Assembly (NCBI RefSeq): GCF_004118375.1
Contig: NZ_SDHX01000001.1
Coordinates: 186,001 to 250,000, forward strand
Reading direction: 5' to 3'
DNA length: 64,000 nt
Source of the DNA: Oleiharenicola lentus
Lineage (GTDB): Bacteria > Verrucomicrobiota > Verrucomicrobiia > Opitutales > Opitutaceae
Shown here: piece by piece, positions 7,752 through 16,109 of the stretch
Numbering within the stretch: the first letter of the stretch is position 1
Layout: each line of letters opens with the position of its first letter
Notes under the pieces: generated by a model
What the model was told of the DNA's origin: nothing
Databases searched by the model: none
The model's input: only the letters and a program-made list of their open reading frames with translations
Program-made: the position numbers and the translations under genes

Positions 7752-8770
7752 GCGCGCCAACCCCGTCCGCCCGCCATCCCGCCGCGGTGACCTTCCCCTG
7801 GTGGCGCAACCACGGTTTCCTGCTCGGGCTGGTCGGCGCAACCATCCTGGCCTTTTTGTTTCCGGGACCCGGGGCGCGCGGCGGGGCTTTGCACCCGGAA
7901 CTGGTTAACAACGGCGGCATCGCACTGATCCTTTTTCTGCAGGGGTTGTCGCTCGCGGTGGAGAAAATCAAAAGCGGCGCCGGCAACTGGCGGCTGCACG
8001 GAATGATTCAGGGCTACACGTTTGTGGTTTTCCCCCTGGCGGGCGTGGCGCTGAACGCGCTCACCGCGGTGTGCTGGCCCAGCCAGCCCGAGGCGATCCG
8101 GCAGGGATTCCTCTACCTGTGCGTGCTGCCCTCGACGATTTCCACGTCCGTCGTGCTGACGGCCGTGGCCCGCGGCAACACGGCGGGCGCGCTCTTCAAC
8201 GCCGCGCTTTCCAACATCGTCGGCGTGATTGCCACGCCGCTGCTGGTGCAGCTGCTGATGAACCGCACCGGCCAGGCGGGGCCGATCGGGCCGCTGCTGC
8301 TGAAGATCACGCTGCTTACGCTCGTGCCCTTCGCGCTCGGCATGGTGCTGCGGCCGCGGCTGGCGGCGTGGATTGACGCGCGCCGGGCTTGGGTGGCGCG
8401 CATCAGCAACACCGTCATTCTCTTCATCGTTTATTCCGCCTTCTGCGATTCCGTGCAGGACCGCGTCTGGGCCACGCACGGCCTCACGCTTACGTTGCAG
8501 GTGCTGGGCGTGACGCTCGGCCTCTTCGGCGTGATGTCGGCGTTGGTGTTCGCCACGTGTCGGCTGCTCCAGCTCGGGCGCGAGGACAAGATCGCGGCCT
8601 ATTTCTGCGCGGTGAAGAAGACGCTGGCGATGGGCGTACCGCTCGCGGTGCTGATCTTCGGCGAGCGCGCCGACCTGCCGCTGATCCTGCTCCCGATCAT
8701 GTTCTACCATCCCGTGCAGCTTTTCCTCAACGGCCTGCTGGCGAACCGCTGGGCGCGGGAAAAGGCGTAG
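7748..8770 (+). CDS. bile acid:sodium symporter (BASS)-like transporter, SBF-like/YfeH type
   Basis: A 340-residue integral membrane protein with about ten hydrophobic segments. Family features are the early GGIALILFLQGLSLAVEKIK segment, the crossover region LCVLPSTISTSVVLTAVARGN followed by ALFNAALSNIVGVIATPLL, and KKTLAMGVPLAVLIFG with LPIMFYHPVQLFLNG near the C-terminus. These fit the SBF-like (YfeH) branch of the BASS superfamily, sodium-coupled transporters of organic anions; the substrate is unknown. It overlaps the upstream kinase-like gene by ATGA, an unusual partner for a transporter. Confidence 0.85.
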   Translation: MSAPTPSARHPAAVTFPWWRNHGFLLGLVGATILAFLFPGPGARGGALHPELVNNGGIALILFLQGLSLAVEKIKSGAGNWRLHGMIQGYTFVVFPLAGVALNALTAVCWPSQPEAIRQGFLYLCVLPSTISTSVVLTAVARGNTAGALFNAALSNIVGVIATPLLVQLLMNRTGQAGPIGPLLLKITLLTLVPFALGMVLRPRLAAWIDARRAWVARISNTVILFIVYSAFCDSVQDRVWATHGLTLTLQVLGVTLGLFGVMSALVFATCRLLQLGREDKIAAYFCAVKKTLAMGVPLAVLIFGERADLPLILLPIMFYHPVQLFLNGLLANRWAREKA

Positions 8771-8851
8771 CGCCGACCCTGGCCAAGGCCGCTGGAGGGC
8801 TCTACGCCTGATGTGTCGCCGTCCGGGGGAACTCGGCCCGCCCAAAGCAAA

Positions 8852-8872
8852 GGCGGGATCAATGATCCCGCC
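8852..8872. terminator. bidirectional stem-loop between convergent genes
   Basis: Perfect inverted repeat GGCGGGATCA-A-TGATCCCGCC (in practice a 9-bp stem with a 3-base loop) between the convergent BASS transporter and peroxiredoxin genes. Position and symmetry suit a shared terminator. Confidence 0.6.
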
Positions 8873-8903
8873 CTGCAAATAAACCGGACGGCGGCCCGCC
8901 CGC

Positions 8904-9419
8904 TCAGCCCTTCTGGTCGCGGTCGAGGAAGGCGAGGACGTTCTCCGCCTGCTTCTCGGTCACGCCGGTGTCCTTATAAACGATCTTGCCGCCCTTGATC
9001 ACGTAGCACTCGCGGGAGGCGAACATCATGGCGCTCTGGCCGAAGGCCTTCACGACCTTCTTGTCGGTGTCGGCGAGCAGCGGGAACGGAAAATTGTTCG
9101 TCTCCTTGAATTTCTTCTGCGCCTCGACGTTGTCGGTGCTCACGCCGACCACCGCGGCTCCGCGCTTCGTGAGCTCGGTGCTGGCGTCGCGGAGCGAGCA
9201 GCCCTGCTTCGTGCAACCGCCGGTCAGCGCTTTCGGGTAGAACCACACGACCGTGTAGGTGTTCTTCGCATAAACGTCGCCGAGGTTCAGCGTCTCACCC
9301 GAGTCGGTCACGGCGGACACAACCGGGGCGTCGGCCCCAACCTGGAGCGAATCGGCGAAAGCGGACTGGAAAAAACCAAGCAGAGAGAAGGACATGAGGA
9401 GAAAGCGCAGGGGTTTCAT
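8904..9419 (-). CDS. exported peroxiredoxin (Bcp/PrxQ type)
   Basis: A 171-residue AhpC/TSA-family peroxidase. The PrxQ/Bcp signature is FYPKALTGGCTKQGCSLRD, with peroxidatic Cys69 and a candidate resolving Cys74 five residues later, giving an intramolecular disulfide cycle. The downstream core VVGVSTDNVEAQKKF and FPLLADTDKKVVKAFG is canonical. Unlike cytoplasmic Bcp it starts with a signal peptide (MKPLRFLLMSFSLLGFFQSAFA), so it probably reduces peroxides in the periplasm. A Thr occupies the position of the Pro usual before the active-site Cys (ALTGGC versus ASTPGC). Confidence 0.88.
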   Translation of the reverse strand: MKPLRFLLMSFSLLGFFQSAFADSLQVGADAPVVSAVTDSGETLNLGDVYAKNTYTVVWFYPKALTGGCTKQGCSLRDASTELTKRGAAVVGVSTDNVEAQKKFKETNNFPFPLLADTDKKVVKAFGQSAMMFASRECYVIKGGKIVYKDTGVTEKQAENVLAFLDRDQKG

Positions 9420-9621
9420 GGAGCCCAGAGGCTAGCCAAGCCGCGCAGGTTGGCAAATTTTCGCAAAAAACCGTCGCCCGACAGGCAGAGGCGCATCCGG
9501 TTCCGGCCCGTCGGCTAAAAGTTTGCCAAAAACCCATCCTAAGGAACTTCGCCGCGCGCAACATGTTAGTGGGGGTGTCGAGCGCACCTAGGGTGCATTC
9601 GGCACACCAAACAATACCACC

Positions 9622-10275
9622 ATGAAACAGACCACCACCCTCAAGCATCTCCTCCTTGCTGCGACGCTCGTCGCGGGCTTCGGCACCGCCGCCCGCGCCG
9701 ATGACAGCCTGCCGCCGGCCGACCAGCCCGCGCCGATCACCAGCGACGTCAGTCTGCTGGGTTTGAGCTACGCCACGCTGACCTACAGCTACATCAACCT
9801 CGATGGCACCTCGGTGCACGCCGATGACTATGCCTTCGAGTTCAACCAGCCGCTCTCGGCCAACCTCGACGGCGTGTTCGCCTACGATTACGCCCAGACC
9901 AGCGTGATCGCCGGCTCCCGCCTGAAGACGCAGACGCTCAGCGCCGCCCTGCGGGCCTTCAGCACCGCCTATAGCTGGGGCAAGCCCTTCGCCGAGGCCG
10001 GCGTCGGCTACGCCCGCAGCCGCCTGGCTGGTGACAGCGACGACTCGTTTGTCTGGTCGCTCGGCGTGGGCGCGGAACTGCGCGTTTCCTCCCGTGCGAC
10101 CGTGACCCCCTACATCCGCTATGTGGACGCGCCTGATTTGGACGGCAGCGGCGTGTTCAACTTCGGCGCGCGCGCCAGCTACTGGATCAACACATCCTGG
10201 GCGGCCACCGCCGGCTTCGAGGTGGATGACGACAAAAATACCGCGTTCACCGTCGGAACAAACTTCCGCTTCTGA
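9622..10275 (+). CDS. outer-membrane beta-barrel protein, function unknown
   Basis: A 217-residue protein with a signal peptide (MKQTTTLKHLLLAATLVAGFGTAARA). The mature chain is rich in alternating hydrophobic and polar residues with aromatic girdles (YATLTYSYINLDG, FEFNQPL, FAYDYAQT, ASYWINTSWAATAGFEV), and it ends TVGTNFRF with a C-terminal Phe, the outer-membrane barrel sorting signal. By size it would form an 8- to 10-stranded barrel. No specific family is recognised. It has its own strong-looking terminator at 10325-10362. Confidence 0.7.
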   Translation: MKQTTTLKHLLLAATLVAGFGTAARADDSLPPADQPAPITSDVSLLGLSYATLTYSYINLDGTSVHADDYAFEFNQPLSANLDGVFAYDYAQTSVIAGSRLKTQTLSAALRAFSTAYSWGKPFAEAGVGYARSRLAGDSDDSFVWSLGVGAELRVSSRATVTPYIRYVDAPDLDGSGVFNFGARASYWINTSWAATAGFEVDDDKNTAFTVGTNFRF

Positions 10276-10324
10276 TTTCCCACCCAGGGTCCGCCGCAGG
10301 GCGGACACCGAAAGTGTGTGCAAT

Positions 10325-10362
10325 GGGCCGCGGCGCAGGGGTGCGTCGCGGCCCTTATTTTT
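10325..10362 (+). terminator. rho-independent terminator after the barrel gene
   Basis: GGGCCGCGGCGCA pairs with TGCGTCGCGGCCC (one G-T wobble) around a 4-base GGGG loop and is followed by TTATTTTT. It is the best intrinsic terminator in the window and overlaps the stop codon of the convergent pqiA-like gene. Confidence 0.85.
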
Positions 10363-10837
10363 GAGCCAGATGCCGCGCGACCCAGGCGGAGGCGAACTGG
10401 GTCGCGATCACCGAGAAGGTGAACAGATACAGCCCGAAGCCGATGCGGATTTCGGCCACCGCGGCGGACTTCATCGCCACGATGAGGATGGCCACGACGA
10501 ACACGTCGAGCATGGACCACTTGCCGAGCGACTCGACCCAGCCGTGCAGGCGGCGGACCCGCGCGAGGTCATGTTCGCGCTCCAGCCAGATGACCGCGAG
10601 CAGGCCGAGCTTCACACAGGGGAACACCAGGGTGAACAGCGTGAGGATGGTGAAGAGAAAATACTCGCCCTCCCGGAAAAGCGTGAAGATCCCGCCCACG
10701 ACCGAAATGGCGTCGTTGAAGAGCCAGAACTTGGTGACCTTGAAGAAAGGAAAGAAGACGCCGGTGCCGAACAGCAGCAGGGCCGCCGCGATCAGCAGGG
10801 GGATGGCACGATGCGAGAGCGGCGTGGATTCAGGCAT
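10355..10837 (-). CDS. single-domain PqiA-like membrane protein
   Basis: A 160-residue protein with four hydrophobic segments, matching one PqiA domain (PF04403 type): FPFFKVTKFWLFNDAISVVGGI, FLFTILTLFTLVFPCVKLGLLAV and GKWSMLDVFVVAILIVAMK. Two-domain PqiA proteins work with MCE proteins in lipid transport between membranes; this is a half-length form and no MCE gene is adjacent. The frame is open far upstream on the shadow of cysN, so I use ATG 10837 (MPESTPLS). It lies 56 bases downstream of the Rrf2 gene and is probably the last gene of the sulfate operon transcript, without an obvious sulfur role. Confidence 0.8.
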   Translation of the reverse strand: MPESTPLSHRAIPLLIAAALLLFGTGVFFPFFKVTKFWLFNDAISVVGGIFTLFREGEYFLFTILTLFTLVFPCVKLGLLAVIWLEREHDLARVRRLHGWVESLGKWSMLDVFVVAILIVAMKSAAVAEIRIGFGLYLFTFSVIATQFASAWVARHLAQK

Positions 10838-10893
10838 GCGAAAATCTGTAGGGCGGCTCCGGCTGGCTGCCACCACGAAAACCCGATCGCGGA

Positions 10894-11307
10894 TCAGATA
10901 TAATACATCTCGCCCGGCGACTTGGCCGCGAGCTGGTCGAGGGTGTAGCTCTTGAGCTTGGTGGCGAGGGCGTCGCGCACTTCGTGCCAGACCTGTTTCA
11001 GGCGGCGCCCGCTCTGGCCCTGGAAGTTGCCGCTGAGACCGAGGAACTCGCCCTCCACCGCGAGCATGATGTCGTGGAGGGAAATCTCCTCCGGCGGCCG
11101 GGCGAGGCGGTAGCCGCCGAGGTTGCCGCGGCGGCTGGTGATGAGGCCGGAGGTGCGGAGCTTGCCGAGGATCTGCGCCAGGAAGTTCGCGGGCACGGCC
11201 TCGGTGCGCGCGAGGTGGTCGATCTGCGCCAGTTCGCCCGAGCTTTCGATCCGGGCGAGCTCCGCCATCACGCGGCAGGCATAATCGACTTTGACGGAGA
11301 TCTTCAT
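10894..11307 (-). CDS. Rrf2-family transcriptional regulator (candidate sulfur regulator)
   Basis: A 137-residue Rrf2 regulator: KISVKVDYACRVMAELAR, then the winged helix VPANFLAQILGKLRTSGLITSRRGNLGGYRLARPPEEISLHDI, and a C-terminal dimerisation helix. It lacks the three clustered cysteines that hold the Fe-S cluster in IscR or NsrR, so it is more like the cysteine-metabolism repressor CymR, which senses through protein partners. Its position, three bases after the cysN stop and in the same operon as all sulfate reduction genes, supports autoregulated control of cys genes. The specific signal is unknown. Confidence 0.85.
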   Translation of the reverse strand: MKISVKVDYACRVMAELARIESSGELAQIDHLARTEAVPANFLAQILGKLRTSGLITSRRGNLGGYRLARPPEEISLHDIMLAVEGEFLGLSGNFQGQSGRRLKQVWHEVRDALATKLKSYTLDQLAAKSPGEMYYI

Positions 11308-11310
11308 GGC

Positions 11311-12660
11311 TCAGATCGCGTAATCGGTGTTCTCGGGTTTCACGAGTTCCGTGGGCGCGAGCAGCATGCCGGCGGCGACGGTGGCGTTGGTGCCCTGCTC
11401 GATCAGGATGAAGGAGCCGGTGAGGCGGTTGGTGGCATAGCCGTCGTAGAAAAGCGGCTTGGCGGTGCGGATGCGGATCTCGCCGAGGTCGTTCATCGCC
11501 AGTTCCGCCGGGGCGGAATTCGCGTCGAGGGTCTCCATGTCGAGGCGGCTCTCGATCTCGGTCACGATCGCCTGGACGGTGCTCGTGGTGTGCTTGAGGA
11601 AGTATTTCCGGCCGCGCTGGAGGGCGCGCGGGTGCATCCAGCAGACCTTGGCGTGCAACTCGGTGGCGCCGCCGGGCAGGGCGTCGAGGCCGACGAGCAT
11701 GCTGCCGCGGCTCACATCCACGTCGTGCTCGAGCACGACCGAGACCGACTGTGGGCAGAAGGCCTCGTCCACGGACCCGTTGTAGGTGTGGATTTCCTTC
11801 ACGGTCGAAACCACGCCGCCGGGGAGGGCCATCACCTTCTGGCCGACCTTGACGATGCCACCGGCGATCTGGCCGCTGAAACCGCGGAAGTCGTGGAGAC
11901 GCTGGTCGGTCGGATTGTTCGGGCGGTTGACCCACTGCACCGGCAGGCGAAAACCGTTCAGGTTGTGGTCGCTTGCGATGTGAACGGTCTCGAGGTGCGC
12001 GAGCAACGTCGGGCCGGCATACCAGGGCGTGTGCTTCGAGGGTTCGACGACGTTGTCGCCGTTAAGCGCGCTGAGCGGGATGAACTTCACGTCCTTGATG
12101 TCGAGGCGCGGCAGGAACTCCTCGAACTGGGCGCGGATCTCGTTGAAGCGCGCCTCGCTCCAGTCCACGAGGTCCATCTTGTTGACGGCGACGACGAGGT
12201 GCGGGATGCGCAGGAGCGACGCGATGGCCGTGTGGCGGCGGCTCTGCTCGATCACGCCGAGGCGGGCGTCCACGAGCACGATGGACAGGTTGGCCGTCGA
12301 GGCGCCCGTGACCATGTTGCGCGTGTATTGGACGTGGCCCGGGGTGTCGGCGATGATGAACTTGCGCTTCGGCGTGGCGAAGTAGCGGTAGGCGACGTCG
12401 ATGGTGATGCCCTGCTCGCGCTCGGCGCGGAGGCCGTCGGTGAGGTTGGCGAGGTTGATGGAGCCGCCGCCGGTGATGTCGGCGGAGCGCTCAAGGGCCT
12501 CGATCTGGTCCTCCATGAGCGACTTCGAGTCGTAGAGGAGGCGGCCGATGAGCGTGGACTTGCCGTCATCCACGCTGCCGCAGGTGTTGAAGCGGAGGAT
12601 GTCGACGACCGGCACGGTCGGGCGGGAGGAAAGGGAGGAAGAGGTGGCGACCACGGACAT
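11311..12660 (-). CDS. cysN: sulfate adenylyltransferase subunit 1 (GTPase)
   Basis: A 449-residue EF-Tu-like GTPase that drives sulfate activation by CysD. The P-loop is GSVDDGKST (residues 28-36), followed by EREQGITIDVAYRYF, DTPGHVQYTRNM and VNKMDLV, and by beta-barrel domains with FRGFSGQIAGGIVKVGQ. At 449 residues it ends after the barrels, so it carries no fused APS kinase (CysNC would exceed 600). With CysD it makes adenosine 5'-phosphosulfate from ATP and sulfate. It lies 22 bases downstream of cysD. Confidence 0.95.
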   Translation of the reverse strand: MSVVATSSSLSSRPTVPVVDILRFNTCGSVDDGKSTLIGRLLYDSKSLMEDQIEALERSADITGGGSINLANLTDGLRAEREQGITIDVAYRYFATPKRKFIIADTPGHVQYTRNMVTGASTANLSIVLVDARLGVIEQSRRHTAIASLLRIPHLVVAVNKMDLVDWSEARFNEIRAQFEEFLPRLDIKDVKFIPLSALNGDNVVEPSKHTPWYAGPTLLAHLETVHIASDHNLNGFRLPVQWVNRPNNPTDQRLHDFRGFSGQIAGGIVKVGQKVMALPGGVVSTVKEIHTYNGSVDEAFCPQSVSVVLEHDVDVSRGSMLVGLDALPGGATELHAKVCWMHPRALQRGRKYFLKHTTSTVQAIVTEIESRLDMETLDANSAPAELAMNDLGEIRIRTAKPLFYDGYATNRLTGSFILIEQGTNATVAAGMLLAPTELVKPENTDYAI

Positions 12661-12682
12661 GAAAAGTTGGCGTTGGCGGATT

Positions 12683-13621
12683 TTAGAAGTAACCCGCTTT
12701 CTTGCGGTCTTCCATGGCGGCCTCGGAGGCCTTGTCGTCGGCGCGCGAGCCGCGCTCGGTGACGCGGGCGGCGGCGACCTCGGCGATGATGTCGTCGAAC
12801 GAGCTGGCGGGGCTCTCGACCATGCCGGTGCTGATCATGTCGGCGATGGTGCGGACGCGGCAGACCATGGTCTTGCGGGCCTCGGTCGGCTTGGGCCGGG
12901 CGCCGGCATAGGGATCGGGCTTCGATGCGTCGGTGTGGGCCGGCGGCACGGGCAGCCACTGGCCGCCGCGGCGGAAGCACTCGCGGGTGTGGCTGAAATA
13001 GATCGAAGGCACCTCGAGCTGCTCGCGCTTGATGTATTCCCACACGTCCATCTCGGTCCAGTTGCTCAGCGGAAACACGCGCATGTTCTCCCCCGCGTTG
13101 AGACGGCCGTTGTAGAGGTTCCAGATCTCGGGACGCTGGTTTTTCGGGTCCCACTGGCCGAAGCTGTCGCGGAAGCTGAAGAAACGCTCCTTGGCGCGGG
13201 CCTTCTCCTCGTCGCGGCGGGCGCCGCCGATGGCGCAGTCGAAGCGGAACTCCTCGATGGCGCCGAGGAGCACGGGGATCTGCAGTTTGTTGCGGCTGAC
13301 CTCGCCGGGCGCCTGCGTGGCGGAGCCGTTGGCGAGGGCCTGGTCCACGGTGCGGACGATGAGCTTCGCGCCGAGCTGCTTCGCGCGGCGGTCGCGGAAC
13401 TCGATCAGCTCGGGGAACTCGTGGCCGGTCTCGACGTTGAGGAACGGCATCGGGATGTCCGAGGGGCGAAAGGCCTTCTCGGCGAGGCGCAGCAGGCAGA
13501 TGGAATCCTTGCCGCCGGAGAACAGCAGCACGGGGCGTTCGAATTCGCCCGCGACTTCGCGCATGATGTGGATGGCCTCCGTTTCCAGGAGGTCGAGATG
13601 GTCCAAGTGGTAATTCTTCAT
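12683..13621 (-). CDS. cysD: sulfate adenylyltransferase subunit 2
   Basis: A 312-residue ATP-sulfurylase catalytic subunit of the PAPS-reductase fold. The PP-loop is LLFSGGKDSICLLRLAEKAF; downstream are FLNVETGHEFPELIEFRD, GGARRDEEKARAKER and PLSNWTEMDVWEYI, all typical of CysD. It transfers AMP from ATP to sulfate with GTP hydrolysis by CysN. The start is ATG 13621 (MKNYHLDHL), which overlaps the cysH stop by four bases (ATGA); upstream codons in the frame belong to the cysH shadow. Central gene of the sulfate operon. Confidence 0.96.
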   Translation of the reverse strand: MKNYHLDHLDLLETEAIHIMREVAGEFERPVLLFSGGKDSICLLRLAEKAFRPSDIPMPFLNVETGHEFPELIEFRDRRAKQLGAKLIVRTVDQALANGSATQAPGEVSRNKLQIPVLLGAIEEFRFDCAIGGARRDEEKARAKERFFSFRDSFGQWDPKNQRPEIWNLYNGRLNAGENMRVFPLSNWTEMDVWEYIKREQLEVPSIYFSHTRECFRRGGQWLPVPPAHTDASKPDPYAGARPKPTEARKTMVCRVRTIADMISTGMVESPASSFDDIIAEVAAARVTERGSRADDKASEAAMEDRKKAGYF

Positions 13622-14292
13622 GACGCGGCGGCGGTCTGGGCAGCGTTCTTGCCCCACGCGGCGTGGAGGCCGCATTCGCGTTTTTCGTCGGCCTTGGCCG
13701 GGTCGAAGTAATCCCACTCGTTGGGCAGCTTGTGCTCGGCGAGGTAGGCTTCCATCTGCGCGTCGGTGAAGTGGAAGACGGGGCTCACCTTCAGGGCCCC
13801 GAAGTTCGCGTCGTGCGAGACGATGTCGAGGCCGGCGCGGTTCGGGTTCTGCACCTTGCGCAGGGCGGTGATCCAGACAGTCGGGGCCAGTTCCTTCATG
13901 CCGCGCTGGAAGGGCTCGAGCTTCATCACGCCGCTAAACTGCTTCAGGCCGGCCTCGTCGTCGAGCGAGGGAATGGGGCCGTGGACGGCGTCGCGGTGGG
14001 CGGGCGTCATCTTGGGCAGGTAGGGCTTGAGGTTGAGCTTCAGTTGGGCGCGCAACTGCTCGGCGTGCTTGTAGGTGGCGGGGCGGTTGTAGCCGTGGTC
14101 CACCCAGAGCACGGGGATGTCGGGCTGCGCCTGCGTGGCGAGGTGGAGCACGACGGCCTCGTAGGGACGGAAGTTGGTCGAGACGATCGCGCGGCCACCG
14201 GCCTGGGCGATGGCCCAGCGGACGACCTCGAGCGGCGACTTGGTGGCGAGCTCGGCGTTGAGTTTCGCGAGCTGTTCAGCGGTGAAGGACAT
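13618..14292 (-). CDS. cysH: phosphoadenylyl-sulfate (PAPS-type) reductase
   Basis: A 224-residue member of the CysH family, reducing activated sulfate to sulfite with thioredoxin. It shows VLWVDHGYNRPATYKHAEQL, the substrate loop ITALRKVQNPNRAGLD, and the C-terminal catalytic motif ECGLH (residues about 207-211). APS reductases carry an iron-sulfur site marked by a CC pair and CxxC; this protein has neither, and its only cysteine is in ECGLH. By family knowledge that suggests use of PAPS and need for an APS kinase (CysC), which is not in this window. Its stop overlaps cysD. Confidence 0.9.
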   Translation of the reverse strand: MSFTAEQLAKLNAELATKSPLEVVRWAIAQAGGRAIVSTNFRPYEAVVLHLATQAQPDIPVLWVDHGYNRPATYKHAEQLRAQLKLNLKPYLPKMTPAHRDAVHGPIPSLDDEAGLKQFSGVMKLEPFQRGMKELAPTVWITALRKVQNPNRAGLDIVSHDANFGALKVSPVFHFTDAQMEAYLAEHKLPNEWDYFDPAKADEKRECGLHAAWGKNAAQTAAAS

Positions 14293-14302
14293 GGGAAACG
14301 GA

Positions 14303-16036
14303 TCAGTTGGTGGCGGGGGCCGGAGCAGCGGCGGCCTTGGCGGCGGCAGCCGCGGCCTGCGCGACGGCGGCCTCGGGCAGGAGGACGCGGCTGGCGAAGT
14401 CGCCGAAGCGCTCGCCGGTGACGCGCTCGTTCTTCCAGCGCGTAAAGAGGGGCTTCAGCTCGGCTTCGAGCTCGGCCTCTTTGATGACGTCCTTGTAAAC
14501 CTTGTTGAGGCGCTGGCCGGAGACATCGCCGCCGAGCCAGAGCTGGTATTTGCCGGGCGCTTTGCCGACGAAGCCGATCTCCGCCATGTAGGGGCGGGCG
14601 CAGCCGTTCGGGCAGCCGGTGGAGCGGATGATGATCTCCTCGCTGGCGAGGCCGAGCTCGGCGGTGAGCTTCTCGATGCGGTTGATGATGCCGGGCAACG
14701 CGCGCTCGGACTCGGCGAGGCCGAGGCCGCAGGTGGGCATGGACGGGCAGGCCATCGAGGCGGCGTGGAGAATCGAGGCCTGGTCACTGGTCTTCACGCC
14801 GTGAGACTTGAGCAGGGCGTCGATCCCGGCGCGGTCGGCGGGCGGGACGTTGGCGAGAATGACGTTCTGGTTGGCGCTGAGGCGGAACTCAATGTGCGGG
14901 AACTTCTCCGCGACCTGGCGGAGCGCGGTCTTCATCGCGTGGCCCTCGACGTCCTTGATGCGGCCGGTCTGCACGAAGAGGGTGAGGAAATCCGAGTCGT
15001 CCACGGCGCGGTGCCACCCGTAGGTGTCGGTCGTCGAGGTGAACTCAAAGCGGCGCACGCCGGAGAGGGCGCCGTTGGTCCGGCGGTTGACCTCGGCGGT
15101 CATCCACTCGACACCGCGTTCGGCGACGACGTATTTCAGGCGGGCGTGCTTGCGGTTGGTGCGGTCACCGAAGTCGCGGTGGATGGTCAGCACGGCCTTG
15201 GCGACCTCGACGACCTTCTCGCGCGGGAAGAAGCCGATGACGTCGGCGAGGCGCGTGTAGGTGGCGTCGTTGCCGTGGCTGCGGCCCAGACCGCCGCCGA
15301 CCGCGAGGTTGTAACCGAGGAGCTTGTCGCCCTCGACGACGGCGATGAAGCCGAGGTCGTTGGTGAAGACATCCATGTCGTTCGACGGCGGGATGACGAA
15401 GGAGGTCTTGAACTTGCGGGGCAGGTAAACCTGGCCGTAGAGCGGGTCGGTGAACGAGGTGTTCTCCGGCGCGTCGAGGTTGAGCTGGACGTTGTCCACC
15501 CAGATGGAGTGGTAGGCCGGGGTCTTGGGCGCGAGGGCCTCGGTGACGAGGTAGGCGTCCTTCACGACCTCGTCGCGGGCCCGGGTGGTGGCGGGCGTGG
15601 GCGAGACGGTGATGTTGCGGTTGACGTCGCCGCAGGCCGCGAGGGTGGAGAGGAGCGATTCGTTGATGCGCTTGATCAGCGGGCCGAGGCCCTTCTTCAC
15701 GACGCCGTGGAACTGGATGCTCTGGCGCGTGGTGACGCGGAGAGTGTTGTTGCCGTATTCCGTGGCGAGGTCGTCGAAGACCTTCCACTGGTTGGAGTTC
15801 ATCACGCCGCCCGGGATGCGACCGCGGATCATGACCAGCCACTTCTTGCCGGTCTTGCGGAGGTCGCGATCATCCTGTTGGTAGATGCCGTGAAACTTGA
15901 TGAACTGTTCATCGTCCTCGGAGAACTTCTCGAGGGCGGGGTCGTTCAGGGTGGCCGCGATGTTGCCGGCCAAGGTGGGAATGCGCTGCTTGAGCAGCTC
16001 GTTCTTGGAAAGGGGGGCGGTAGTGGGTTCGGACAT
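14303..16036 (-). CDS. cysI: assimilatory sulfite reductase, hemoprotein subunit (CysI/NirA family)
   Basis: A 577-residue siroheme and [4Fe-4S] enzyme reducing sulfite to sulfide. It begins the cys operon. Two ferredoxin-like halves are visible: FSEDDEQFIKFHGIYQQDDRD and RVTTRQSIQFHGV in the first, and VQTGRIKDVEGH and RLSANQNVILANV in the second. The cluster ligands are ACPSMPTCGLGLAESE and TGCPNGCARPYMAEIGFVG. The C-terminus ends in an Ala-rich tail (about 25 residues) that is not part of the family. Electron donor is uncertain: no cysJ flavoprotein is present, so ferredoxin may serve. The siroheme-building genes lie immediately across the divergent promoter. Confidence 0.92.
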   Translation of the reverse strand: MSEPTTAPLSKNELLKQRIPTLAGNIAATLNDPALEKFSEDDEQFIKFHGIYQQDDRDLRKTGKKWLVMIRGRIPGGVMNSNQWKVFDDLATEYGNNTLRVTTRQSIQFHGVVKKGLGPLIKRINESLLSTLAACGDVNRNITVSPTPATTRARDEVVKDAYLVTEALAPKTPAYHSIWVDNVQLNLDAPENTSFTDPLYGQVYLPRKFKTSFVIPPSNDMDVFTNDLGFIAVVEGDKLLGYNLAVGGGLGRSHGNDATYTRLADVIGFFPREKVVEVAKAVLTIHRDFGDRTNRKHARLKYVVAERGVEWMTAEVNRRTNGALSGVRRFEFTSTTDTYGWHRAVDDSDFLTLFVQTGRIKDVEGHAMKTALRQVAEKFPHIEFRLSANQNVILANVPPADRAGIDALLKSHGVKTSDQASILHAASMACPSMPTCGLGLAESERALPGIINRIEKLTAELGLASEEIIIRSTGCPNGCARPYMAEIGFVGKAPGKYQLWLGGDVSGQRLNKVYKDVIKEAELEAELKPLFTRWKNERVTGERFGDFASRVLLPEAAVAQAAAAAAKAAAAPAPATN

Positions 16037-16080
16037 GACTGACGAAACGCTTGCCCTTCTTGACCAAAATAGAAAGTATA

Positions 16081-16109
16081 AAAGGAGTCATAGTTACTAA
16101 AGAAGTCAT
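16081..16109. promoter_or_regulatory. candidate operator between divergent cysI and cobA
   Basis: The 71-base, AT-rich spacer between cysI and cobA carries a direct repeat, AAAGGAGTCAT (16081-16091) and AAAGAAGTCAT (16099-16109), 10 of 11 identical with an 18-base period. The second copy overlaps the cobA start codon. It is a plausible binding site for the Rrf2 regulator encoded in the operon; no other promoter region in the cluster shows it. Confidence 0.45.

Noticed and set aside
14174-16042. 622-codon plus-strand open frame opposite cysI
   Set aside because: High-GC antisense shadow of a clear cysI gene.
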